A stretch of 19,194 nucleotides of DNA, from assembly GCA_021323835.1 (NCBI GenBank), contig JAJPKI010000220.1, forward strand, positions 1 through 19,194. Direction: 5' to 3'. Numbering within the stretch: position 1 is the stretch's first letter; each line of letters begins with the position of its first letter. The stretch comes from Verrucomicrobiota bacterium. GTDB taxonomy: Bacteria > Verrucomicrobiota > Verrucomicrobiia > Limisphaerales > UBA11358. Both the position numbers and the translations under genes were made by a program. Shown piece after piece: positions 6,429 through 13,893 of the stretch. The notes under the pieces are model-generated. The model was not told the origin of the DNA. It searched no databases and saw nothing but the letters and a program-made list of their open reading frames with translations.

Positions 6429-9413
6429 TCAATCGCCATTGCGCCACGGGCAAACAAATGAAATCTGCGTGCCGCTGCCGCGCGCGCTTTCAAATTTAAA
6501 TTCGCCGCCAATTTCTTCCATGCGCTTGCGCATGTTTTGCAATCCATCTGCACAACCGTTGTCTGCCAATTCGATAAAGCCGCGGCCGTTGTCGTCAAGC
6601 GTGACGCGAAGAATTTCTTCATCCGCAGCGATGCGTAAATGAACTTCTTTTGCATCAGAGTGGCGCACGATATTGTTCAGCGCTTCTTTGACGGCAAGAA
6701 ATAAATTGTGCCGCGTTTTCGCCGGAACGCTGTGACGCGGCGGATTTTCCGGCAAATCGGCATGGCAGCGGATGTCCGCCGTTTGCAAAAATTCCACTGT
6801 GTATTGACCGACGTAGCTGATGAGGTGTGGCAAATTGTCGTTTCGCGGATTAACCGCCCAAACCGCTTCATCGAGCGATTTGACGACGCCGCGCGCGGCG
6901 GAAGTAATTTTTTCAACGTGTTCACTTGCGCGTTCGGGTTTGGCAACGTCGCGTTTTGCCAGACCGCTCAACAAAATAATTTTCGTCAAATGCGTGCCGA
7001 GGTCGTCGTGCAAATCGCGCGCGATGCGTGTGCGCTCACGGTCGAGTTCGGCCTGATGTTCAAGTGTTTGCAATTTCGCGCGCAAGCGGCGGAATGAAAC
7101 GTAGCGGACAATACCGATGACGACCAAAGTGAAAATAAGAATCGCAACGGAATTGAACCACCACGTTTGCCAAAAAAATGGCGCGACAGCGAAGGCAAAT
7201 GTCGCGTGAGTTTTTCCCCAAACGCCATCGCTGTTGCACGCGGCGACTTCGAATGCGTAATTGCCCGGCGAAAGCGAGTAAATGGCGCTCCGTTGAGCGC
7301 TGGCATCGTTCCAGTTTTTATCGAAGCCATCGAGGCGATAACGGAAGCGGACATTTTCGGGCGCGGTGAAATTCGGCGCGGTAAAATCAAATTCCACGCG
7401 ATGATGTCCGGGCGGCAAATGCAAAGTCGCGTTTGCGTCGCGCAAATTTTCCGCGCCTTGGACGGGCAGCAAACTGCTGTAGGCCGCGGCGATTTGGTCA
7501 TCCACAATGACGCGTTCCAGTCGCGCTTCGGCGGACGGATGATTTTCTGAAATTTTTTCGGGGTCAATCACGGCGAGCGCCGAACGCATGGGCATCCATA
7601 ATTTTCCGTCGCTGCTGCGCAACGCGCCGGGAGAATCGCCGAAATTCGCCTGCAAACTCGGCAAACCTTCATCGCGCCCGTAATGAACACATTGCACGTT
7701 CGCGGCGCGGCCGTCGGCAACAGCTTCCAAATCCGATTGGCGCACTTTGAAAATTCCATGCTCGGCGCCGAACCACATCCAGCCGCGCTCGTCGATGGCG
7801 ATTTGCGAGATGTCGTAATCGAAAAGCCCTTTCTCGACGGAAATGCGGCTGAATTTTCCGTCTTTATATCTTCCCACGCCGTTGCCGGCGAATCCAATCC
7901 ACAGCGCGCCGTCGGGCGTGACGCGAAAACAGCGGATGGACATCGGCGCACCCATCACGTTGGTCGTTTCGTCAAAAATTTTGTCGCCGGTGGCGCGGAG
8001 CAGATTGCCTTTGGACGTGCCGAACCATACGTTGCCGGAATTGTCTTCGGCGGCGGCGCGGATGATTCGCAGGTCCGGCGGAATATCGAATGTAAAAAAT
8101 TTTCCGTCCTGAAATCGCTGGATGGCTTCGGGATTTTCTTCGCCGAGAAAAACATCGCCGGATTTGTTGACGAGCAACGCGTGAATCACGCGGCCGGCGA
8201 GGCCGGCGGATTTTCCGAATGTGGTCATTTCACCGTTGCGCCAGCAATCGAGCATCGAGCTGTGCGTGCCAATCCAAATCGCGCCGTTCGTGTCCGCCGT
8301 GATGCACGAAGCCATGCCGCCGCGCGAACGATTGGTAATGACGACATTCCAAAAATTATCACTGCGGCAGACAACAAATCCATTTTGTGTCGTCGCCCAC
8401 AGTGAGCCGTCGTTATTTTCGCAAAGCGATTGCACGGCTTCAAATGGCAAGCCGCTTTCGGCGGTTTGCAATTGGATGGCGCGCCGCGTGACGCGGTTCA
8501 GGCCGCCGCCGCCGGTGCCGACCCATAAATTATTTTCGTCGTCTTTGAACAGGCAGGAAATTTCCGAATGTGAAACAGGAATGTTTTCAAAAATTTTTCC
8601 GTCGTAGCGAAACAATCCGTTGTCACTCGTGCCAATCCAAACCGCGCCGTCACTTTCGAACAGCGGTGACGGTTGCGGCGGCAGGCGTTGCAGAATGAAC
8701 GCGCCGCAATCTTTCACTTCGCCGTTTTCACCGGCGTGATAAAGATGATTGTCGGAAACAAACCAAACTCCGCCAATTGAGGCAGAAGCGATTCCGTTGA
8801 TTGATTGTTTCAATTCAAGCAATGCCGTGAAACGTCCGTTGCGAAAAATTCCAACTTGATTTGCTTTGGCAAACCACAATTGCCCGTTTTTATCGCAGGT
8901 CAACCAGCAGGAATAATTTCCCGGCAAACCCTCGGCGGCTCCAAAGCGCGTTACCTTTCCATTTTGAATCCGGCAAATGGTGTTGCCGGTAAAAGTAATC
9001 CACAATGCGCCGCCGCTGTCTTCAATCAGCGATTGAACATATTCCTTTGGCAAATCGTTTGTGAAAATTTTCGGCGCGTTCCCGTCCAAATAAATAATCG
9101 TGCCTCGATTCATGCCCGCCCAAAGCCCGCCGTTTTTGCTGCGCAACAGTGTCACAATTTTTTCAAAAGTTCCGGGCATGATATCGGCGGTTAGAACATT
9201 TTCAAATCGGACGCCGTCAAATCGTGCAAGACGGCTCGGATTGGCAATCCACAAATAACCGTCGGATGTTTGTGCGATGGACGTGATATTGTTATTCGGC
9301 AAGCCGTCGTCCGACTGCCAGGAATGAAATGACCAATTCGATTCCGCAACGGCCGTAGAAATGCCGCACGCTAAAAGACAAGCCACCGTTCCTTGGCGAA
9401 ACAGGGGAATCAT
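6429..9413 (-). CDS. Two-component sensor histidine kinase with 14-blade periplasmic propeller and Y_Y_Y domain
   Basis: This 994-residue sensor has a signal sequence (1-23). About 14 Reg_prop repeats (24-620) of the type GxLWIGTxxGLxRFDG follow, enough for two seven-bladed propellers. A Y_Y_Y domain (about 660-745, RFRYRLDGFDKNW) precedes one membrane helix (753-772). The cytoplasmic kinase is of the HisKA_3/HPK7 type: phospho-acceptor His802 in IARDLHDDLG, N box EALNNIVRHS, G1 box DDNGRGF (941-947) and GLQNMRKR (957-964). There is no receiver at the C-terminus. The periplasmic half matches Bacteroidetes HTCS carbohydrate sensors, so the ligand is probably an oligosaccharide released outside the inner membrane. 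The neighbouring lyases fit that reading. The start lies next to a dyad that may control expression. Confidence 0.95.
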   Translation of the reverse strand: MIPLFRQGTVACLLACGISTAVAESNWSFHSWQSDDGLPNNNITSIAQTSDGYLWIANPSRLARFDGVRFENVLTADIMPGTFEKIVTLLRSKNGGLWAGMNRGTIIYLDGNAPKIFTNDLPKEYVQSLIEDSGGALWITFTGNTICRIQNGKVTRFGAAEGLPGNYSCWLTCDKNGQLWFAKANQVGIFRNGRFTALLELKQSINGIASASIGGVWFVSDNHLYHAGENGEVKDCGAFILQRLPPQPSPLFESDGAVWIGTSDNGLFRYDGKIFENIPVSHSEISCLFKDDENNLWVGTGGGGLNRVTRRAIQLQTAESGLPFEAVQSLCENNDGSLWATTQNGFVVCRSDNFWNVVITNRSRGGMASCITADTNGAIWIGTHSSMLDCWRNGEMTTFGKSAGLAGRVIHALLVNKSGDVFLGEENPEAIQRFQDGKFFTFDIPPDLRIIRAAAEDNSGNVWFGTSKGNLLRATGDKIFDETTNVMGAPMSIRCFRVTPDGALWIGFAGNGVGRYKDGKFSRISVEKGLFDYDISQIAIDERGWMWFGAEHGIFKVRQSDLEAVADGRAANVQCVHYGRDEGLPSLQANFGDSPGALRSSDGKLWMPMRSALAVIDPEKISENHPSAEARLERVIVDDQIAAAYSSLLPVQGAENLRDANATLHLPPGHHRVEFDFTAPNFTAPENVRFRYRLDGFDKNWNDASAQRSAIYSLSPGNYAFEVAACNSDGVWGKTHATFAFAVAPFFWQTWWFNSVAILIFTLVVIGIVRYVSFRRLRAKLQTLEHQAELDRERTRIARDLHDDLGTHLTKIILLSGLAKRDVAKPERASEHVEKITSAARGVVKSLDEAVWAVNPRNDNLPHLISYVGQYTVEFLQTADIRCHADLPENPPRHSVPAKTRHNLFLAVKEALNNIVRHSDAKEVHLRIAADEEILRVTLDDNGRGFIELADNGCADGLQNMRKRMEEIGGEFKFESARGSGTQISFVCPWRNGD

Positions 9414-9430
9414 TGTGTTAATTTAGCACA
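9414..9430. promoter_or_regulatory. 17-base near-perfect dyad abutting the sensor kinase start codon
   Basis: TGTGTTAATTTAGCACA pairs with itself at 7 of 8 positions around a central T (TGTG..TAA-T-TTA..CACA). It touches the kinase ATG (9413). Read on the minus strand it contains TAAATT (9420-9425) exactly 6 bases before the ATG, a possible -10 element. A regulator binding here would block transcription. An operator is the best guess; a small RNA hairpin in a short leader is the alternative. Confidence 0.45.
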
Positions 9431-9450
9431 CACTTAAAAATTCGTGGAGC

Positions 9451-9484
9451 AAAAAATAAAACGCCGCCGCATTGCTGCGACGGC
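9451..9484 (-). terminator. Rho-independent terminator downstream of the lectin-domain lyase
   Basis: On the minus strand a nine-pair stem (GCCGTCGCA with TGCGGCGGC, one A-C mismatch) closes a GCAA tetraloop and is followed directly by GTTTTATTTTTT. It lies 24 bases past the lyase stop. It separates the lyase cluster from the kinase-regulator operon, which therefore needs its own promoter. Confidence 0.88.
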
Positions 9485-9507
9485 ATTTGTGATTCGATTC
9501 AATTTAT

Positions 9508-10740
9508 TTACTGTTTTAGCAAATTCCATTTCTGGTTGTTGCCGCCATTCGAATCCCACTGGTCCATTTGGGTTGTGTTATTGGTGCTGGAGCCCGGGTC
9601 TTCAAGCACTTTGCCACTGTGCAAATTGAAGAATGTGTAGCTTCCGTCGGCATTAATGACTGGCTGCCACTGGTCGTCGCCCGACGAACCCAATGACCAT
9701 TGGACGATGCCCGCGCGGTTGGCGGTGGATGCGCCGGATACGACCGCATCTTTGGCGCTCTTGCAACTGTTGATTTGGAAATAGCCGGCGGTCGGTGCGG
9801 CAATGAATTGCCAATCAAGATTTGAGCTTGTCGTGATGGTCCATTGCGTAATCGCCGAGCCATTCGTCAGCGAACCTTGATTGTTTAGCACTTTCCCGCT
9901 GGCTTTGTTTTGAACTTGGATGATGCCGCTTAAATCATTGATGCCGGGGTCAACGTCGGCGTAAGTCGAACCGACTTTTGCTTCGCTCATGTAAGCATCG
10001 GCGTCGCCGGTGCCATCCATCGCGCCGGAACGATACACGCCCCATTTGAGTTTGTTATACGAATCCTGCCAGATGCCGTCCACGTTGTCCCACGTCGGGG
10101 TATACCAACGCGTTTGGCCGTTGTTGAAAACCTGTGGAACGCCGTTGACCCAAAATTCAACATATCCGACCGACGGATTGGTGCTCAAGAAAACGTGAGC
10201 GACAAATCCCTGCCAGACGTTCTGCCGGAAAGGCATGTGCCAAAAATTCGTGTCCACGCCATTGGCGTTGGCCTGCAAATAAATGTTTCCGTCGCCGTTG
10301 ACTGCGCGCAAAACGAGTGGCGCACCTTGACCGGTCACGCCGTAGCCGTGCATCTGCATCAAGGCCACCCAACCGGGGTTAATCGGCATTGGATTCCACA
10401 TTGCACGCCAGCCAATGTAATAGCCGGTATTGTAAGACAATCGGAACTCGACTCCATTAGTATCGGTGCCGCTCGATTCGGTGCGTTCTTTGCCGAAACC
10501 GGACGGCTCATCAGGCAAAAAATATCTATAAACATTGCCATACTTTCCCAGCGGATCGGAAACCACGGTAACGGTTCCACCCGGTTCGTCGATATTCAGG
10601 CCGTTAAAGACGCTGGTGCCGTTGGCGGTGTTGGCTTCCCAATAGAGGGTCGCCCTGGCCGAATTGCAGATGAAAATTCCCGAAACGGCTGCCAATCCCA
10701 GTCCGCAACGCAGGATTTTTTTTGTGATGGATGTTTTCAT
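9508..10740 (-). CDS. Secreted polysaccharide lyase (jelly-roll, heparin lyase I/PL7-like) with C-terminal ricin-type lectin domain
   Basis: This 410-residue secreted protein has a signal peptide (1-30, SARA/TLYW). The jelly-roll domain (31-265) carries three elements like those of PL7-type and PF14099 lyases: RTE (86-88), QMH (129-131) and KWGVYR (232-237). The ricin-B-type lectin domain (272-408) has three repeats ending in DWQF, DQWQ and QKWN. Lyases of this fold cut uronic-acid-containing polysaccharides by beta-elimination; the lectin domain probably holds the enzyme on its substrate. The substrate cannot be told from the sequence. The catalytic domain is paralogous to the lyase at 12011-12742 (same mature start ATL, same YYIGW and KWG.Y motifs). 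A strong terminator follows. The start is 30 bases from the stop of the repeat protein, so the two are likely co-transcribed. Confidence 0.8.
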   Translation of the reverse strand: MKTSITKKILRCGLGLAAVSGIFICNSARATLYWEANTANGTSVFNGLNIDEPGGTVTVVSDPLGKYGNVYRYFLPDEPSGFGKERTESSGTDTNGVEFRLSYNTGYYIGWRAMWNPMPINPGWVALMQMHGYGVTGQGAPLVLRAVNGDGNIYLQANANGVDTNFWHMPFRQNVWQGFVAHVFLSTNPSVGYVEFWVNGVPQVFNNGQTRWYTPTWDNVDGIWQDSYNKLKWGVYRSGAMDGTGDADAYMSEAKVGSTYADVDPGINDLSGIIQVQNKASGKVLNNQGSLTNGSAITQWTITTSSNLDWQFIAAPTAGYFQINSCKSAKDAVVSGASTANRAGIVQWSLGSSGDDQWQPVINADGSYTFFNLHSGKVLEDPGSSTNNTTQMDQWDSNGGNNQKWNLLKQ

Positions 10741-10770
10741 GTTTTTATCTGGTTTTTGTTTGTCGGCAAA

Positions 10771-11952
10771 TCAATTTGAAAACGAAAAATTGAAAACGTT
10801 GTTCTGATTCAACTTTGCAAAACGATCATCGCCCAGGAAGTAATTGAGCGTCTGTTCCGTTTGTTGCGAAAACGATTGGATGTTTTTTTGGACACCTTCC
10901 CAGTCAACGGCCTGACCCAATTGTTCCATAGTTTTTGCGCGGTCGCGATAGTCTGCGACTTGTGAATTGTAGTTGGCAATCGCGCCATAAATATAATTGA
11001 CGTCGTCGCTATTCAATTTCCAGGCGCTCGCGTAACGCGTCAACGTTTGATACGCCGGGTCCTGCTGCTTTTGTAATTGCGCAAAAGCGTCAGCGCCGAG
11101 AATTTTTTGGAACGCCGCGTCGCGCGCGCTGTCAGCGGCTTGTAATTGCGTTTCGTAACTGGGTTTGTCGTCGTTCAATTGGGTGCGTTGTTGATTCCAT
11201 TGCTGCTGCGCGGCGAGCAATGCTGTCATCTGGTCGGCGCTTAAATTCAAATTCTTTACCTGACGTTTCAAATTCGCGACAGCCGGGTCAGGCGCGGCGG
11301 TCAATGCCGTGTAACGCGCGTCGCCGAGAAGATTTTTTGCCTGTTGCTCGTATTGAGTTTGCAGCGCGGACAATTTTGCCGACAAATCCGCTTCATCAAT
11401 TTCTCCTTTGCGCGCCGAATCCTGCAAATCCTGACGCTGCTTGAACAATTCCTTTCTCAAATTGTAAAGCGCATCGCTTTCCGTCGCGGACAAATTCGCG
11501 TCGGACAAATTGAAATCGCGCAACGTTTTTTCTTTGTCCCATTTTTTGAAACCGTCTTCGCCCAGCGCAAAACGCATTTCATTTTCCAATTCAACGTCGT
11601 GCTGCGCGTCGGCTTTGGTCAAAGCATCCGCATCCACGTCGCCGTTTTCATATTTGCGTTGAAGCTCACGCTGCTGCTCGTCCCAGCGATTTTCGAAATC
11701 CGCGGCCACCAATTGCGCCATCACTTTATCCGGCACGCCCGCGGAACGAATTTCGCCGAGCCACGAACGCCAATTGTCCGGACGCGATGCGGAAATAATT
11801 TTTCCGCGCGTCGCATTTTCAGCTTTGAAATTTTCTCCAATTGATTTTCCGTTCGAATTGGAAGCGGCTGGTTCCATTTGTCGCGTCGCGGAAATAAACA
11901 GCGCGAGCAAAATAAAATTCAACCCAATCGAAATGGTAAGCCAGCGTTTCAT
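10771..11952 (-). CDS. Membrane-anchored helical protein with four tandem repeats, function unknown
   Basis: The protein has 393 residues from the ATG at 11952. An N-terminal helix (RWLTISIGLNFILLALFISA) anchors it or serves as a signal peptide; the rest is charged, Gln-rich and predicted helical or coiled coil. I see four repeats of about 75-90 residues, each ending in LG-x-x-x-F/Y-x-x-L/W: LGEDGFKKW, LGDARYTAL, LGADAFAQL and LGDDRFAKL, at residues 130, 209, 285 and 373. Repeats 2-4 open with NLS or KLNS. The layout recalls LTxxQ/Spy-like periplasmic helical proteins, but I do not recognise the family. An ATG at 11976 would add eight residues but would put a strong hairpin inside the gene, so 11952 is preferred. 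It sits between two paralogous lyases and is probably in their operon. Confidence 0.82.
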   Translation of the reverse strand: MKRWLTISIGLNFILLALFISATRQMEPAASNSNGKSIGENFKAENATRGKIISASRPDNWRSWLGEIRSAGVPDKVMAQLVAADFENRWDEQQRELQRKYENGDVDADALTKADAQHDVELENEMRFALGEDGFKKWDKEKTLRDFNLSDANLSATESDALYNLRKELFKQRQDLQDSARKGEIDEADLSAKLSALQTQYEQQAKNLLGDARYTALTAAPDPAVANLKRQVKNLNLSADQMTALLAAQQQWNQQRTQLNDDKPSYETQLQAADSARDAAFQKILGADAFAQLQKQQDPAYQTLTRYASAWKLNSDDVNYIYGAIANYNSQVADYRDRAKTMEQLGQAVDWEGVQKNIQSFSQQTEQTLNYFLGDDRFAKLNQNNVFNFSFSN

Positions 11953-11965
11953 TTTTTGCACAAAG

Positions 11966-11995
11966 GCAGCGGCCACGCCGGAGCGCAGCCGCTGC
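11966..11995. promoter_or_regulatory. GC-rich hairpin between the small lyase and the repeat protein
   Basis: GCAGCGGC (11966-11973) pairs perfectly with GCCGCTGC (11988-11995). Inside, CGC/GCG form three more pairs around a CGGA tetraloop. On the transcribed (minus) strand only a short CTTT follows, so it is a poor terminator. It is more likely an mRNA-processing or attenuation hairpin that sets different levels for the two genes. Confidence 0.5.
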
Positions 11996-12010
11996 TATTG
12001 ATTTCTTCAA

Positions 12011-12742
12011 TTAAAATTGCACGTCGGTCAGCGCCGTGCCGATGCGCAAGTGGCGCACGTAATCGCTCATGCTCGTGCCGACCGCGCCGTAAATTCCCCA
12101 TTTCGGGTCAACGGAACTGCCGTCAAACGTTTTGCCGGTGTAAGACGTCGAGCCGTTGCTCAATGTCTGCGACGCATCGTCGAACCACAGCGAAACCGAG
12201 CCGCCGCTGGTTTGGTCGGAAACTTTGATGCGCAAATAAACTTTGTGCCATGAATTGGCCGAAACGGATTGCGACCACAAAACCACATCGCCGCTGTTGG
12301 GCGGGAAATAATGGAGTTGCAGATTGCCCCCGACCATTTTCATGACGAGCGGAAAATTTTGCACCATCGGCGAACCGTAAGACTTCCATTGGAAAATGGC
12401 GTTGTCATCCACCGTGCTGGTAATTTTGAAACCCCAGCCGATGTAATACTGGCTGCCAATGGCCGGGTCCACGCCATTCGCGCCATGTGCTTCACAGCGA
12501 CGGTCGTCGTTGTCTTTGTAAAATTGCCAAATCGTGCCGTAAGTCGGGTCGTTAATAGCTTGTGCTACCGAGCCGTTTGGACTGGGATTGCTGACATAAT
12601 TGTCGTTCTTGTCCTGAATGTTGATGTTCTTGAACACGCCCAGGCCACCGGTGGCCGAGCCGTTCCAGATAAGTGTGGCATTGGCCGTTCCACAAATCAT
12701 GGCGACGGCGAGCGAGACGACGGATGTGATTTTTACTTTCAT
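12011..12742 (-). CDS. Secreted jelly-roll polysaccharide lyase-like protein, single domain
   Basis: This 243-residue secreted protein has a signal peptide (1-22, GTANA/TLIW). It is one beta-jelly-roll domain of the heparin lyase I / PL20-like type: RRCEAHG (81-87), YYIGWGFKI (99-107), IFQWKS (116-121) and DPKWGIYGA (212-220). It is clearly related to the catalytic half of the lyase at 9508-10740. The position of that paralogue's QMH histidine is occupied by QWK here, so activity or mechanism may differ; it could be a binding protein. It has no lectin domain. It is the first gene of the minus-strand cluster, 58 bases ahead of the repeat protein. A hairpin-rich region lies upstream. The substrate is unknown. 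Confidence 0.75.
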   Translation of the reverse strand: MKVKITSVVSLAVAMICGTANATLIWNGSATGGLGVFKNINIQDKNDNYVSNPSPNGSVAQAINDPTYGTIWQFYKDNDDRRCEAHGANGVDPAIGSQYYIGWGFKITSTVDDNAIFQWKSYGSPMVQNFPLVMKMVGGNLQLHYFPPNSGDVVLWSQSVSANSWHKVYLRIKVSDQTSGGSVSLWFDDASQTLSNGSTSYTGKTFDGSSVDPKWGIYGAVGTSMSDYVRHLRIGTALTDVQF

Positions 12743-12755
12743 ATTTATTGGTTGC

Positions 12756-12776
12756 GCGCGGCACTTGGTTCCGCGC
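12756..12776. promoter_or_regulatory. Stem-loop in the leader of the small lyase
   Basis: GCGCGG (12756-12761) pairs with CCGCGC (12771-12776) across a nine-base loop, 13 bases upstream of the lyase ATG. In mRNA it would sit just before the start codon and could affect translation. On the plus strand it is followed by AGTTTTT, but no plus-strand gene ends here. Confidence 0.35.
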
Positions 12777-12826
12777 AGTTTTTGGTTTCAAACGCACCGG
12801 AGTCTGGCGGCACGATTCCGCAATGG

Positions 12827-12845
12827 CTGCGAAAACGGTTCGCAG
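12827..12845. promoter_or_regulatory. Perfect 7-bp inverted repeat upstream of the lyase cluster
   Basis: CTGCGAA and TTCGCAG flank the five-base spacer AACGG. The site lies about 85 bases upstream of the small lyase start and between two other stem-loops. It may be an operator for the cluster or part of a structured leader. Confidence 0.3.
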
Positions 12846-12880
12846 AAATGGTGGAATGGTGAAAGGCTATCAGCGAAATG

Positions 12881-12909
12881 AAAACGCGCCATCGGATGAG
12901 TATCCGATG
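12881..12909 (-). terminator. Probable terminator of sucD
   Basis: CATCGGAT (12890-12897) and ATCCGATG (12902-12909) form a perfect eight-pair stem with a four-base loop. On the minus strand it is followed by GCGCGTTTTCATTT. It lies about 75 bases past the sucD stop. The T run is short and displaced, so termination may be partial. Confidence 0.45.
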
Positions 12910-12984
12910 CCAGTTGGAATGAAATTTTCTTGGAGCGACGCGATTTCGTTGAACGGTAATAAAACGCTCAACACTTCAATGAAA

Positions 12985-13887
12985 TCACATCATTTTCAAC
13001 AACGTGTCTGCCATTTCGCTTGGTGTGACGGCGACGCCGATGCCTGCGGCTTTGAACGCGGAAATTTTTGCTTCGGCAGTTCCTTTGCCGCCGCTGACAA
13101 TTGCACCGGCGTGACCCATTCGTCGTCCTGGCGGCGCAGTGGCGCCCGCGATAAATCCGGCGACTGGTTTTTTGCAATTCTTTTTAATCCATTCGGCGGC
13201 TTCTTCTTCCGCACTGCCGCCGATTTCACCAATCATGATGATGCCCTTCGTCTCCGGGTCGTCGTTAAAAAGTTTAATCACGTCCAAATGCGACGTGCCG
13301 TTCACCGGGTCGCCGCCGATGCCGACGCAGGTGCTTTGGCCAACGCCGCGCGACGTCAATTGCCACACGGCTTCATAAGTCAACGTGCCGCTGCGTGAAA
13401 CGACGCCGATGTTTCCTTTTTTGTGAATGTAACCGGGCGCAATTCCAATTCGGCAGCCGTCGTGCGAATCTTTGCCTTCGCCGGGCGTGACGATGCCGGG
13501 ACAATTCGGTCCGATGAGCCGCGTCCTGGTATTGCCCTGCAACGCGCGCTTGACGCGAATCATGTCGCGCACAGGAATTCCTTCGGTGATGGCGACAACC
13601 ACTTCCAGTCCGGCGTCCGCGCCTTCGAGAATTGCGTCGGCAGCAAACGGTGGCGGAACAAAAATGGCCGAAGCCGTTGCACCGGTTTGTTTCACGGCAT
13701 CGGCAACGGTGTCGAAAATCGGAACGCGTTTTCCGCCGTGCTCGAAGAATTGTCCGCCTTTGCCGGGCGTGACGCCGGCGACGACTTGCGAGCCGTAATC
13801 AATCGAAAGCTGCGCGTGCTTCGCGCCAAAGCTGCCGGTGATGCCTTGAACAAGAACTTTGGTGTTGGGTTTAACGAGTATTGACAT
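12985..13887 (-). CDS. sucD: Succinyl-CoA ligase (ADP-forming) subunit alpha
   Basis: The 300-residue alpha subunit of succinyl-CoA synthetase performs the TCA step linking succinyl-CoA to ATP or GTP formation in the cytoplasm. The N-terminal CoA-binding fold has VLVQGITGSFGAKHA and GVTPGKGGQ. LIGPNCPGIVTPGE and GVVSRSGTLTYEA follow, and GRRMGHAGAIVSGG carries the phospho-histidine, His259. A short insertion, GKDSHDG, sits between TPGE and CRIGIAPG where the E. coli protein has almost none. The beta subunit gene sucC normally lies directly upstream of sucD, but here a VOC-family gene ends 6 bases before the start and sucC is absent from the window. The alpha subunit needs beta to work, so sucC must be elsewhere. 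Confidence 0.97.
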   Translation of the reverse strand: MSILVKPNTKVLVQGITGSFGAKHAQLSIDYGSQVVAGVTPGKGGQFFEHGGKRVPIFDTVADAVKQTGATASAIFVPPPFAADAILEGADAGLEVVVAITEGIPVRDMIRVKRALQGNTRTRLIGPNCPGIVTPGEGKDSHDGCRIGIAPGYIHKKGNIGVVSRSGTLTYEAVWQLTSRGVGQSTCVGIGGDPVNGTSHLDVIKLFNDDPETKGIIMIGEIGGSAEEEAAEWIKKNCKKPVAGFIAGATAPPGRRMGHAGAIVSGGKGTAEAKISAFKAAGIGVAVTPSEMADTLLKMM

Positions 13888-13893
13888 GAGAAA

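Noticed and set aside
7683..8405. 240-codon plus-strand open frame inside the sensor kinase gene
   Set aside because: No recognisable motif. It lies wholly opposite the propeller repeats, whose blade motifs are well conserved on the minus strand.
12756..12785. Plus-strand terminator-like hairpin followed by TTTTT
   Set aside because: No plus-strand gene lies upstream within reach; it is more meaningful as a minus-strand leader hairpin.
12269..12862. 197-codon plus-strand open frame opposite the small lyase
   Set aside because: The composition is shadow-like and it spans the start and leader of a well supported secreted protein.
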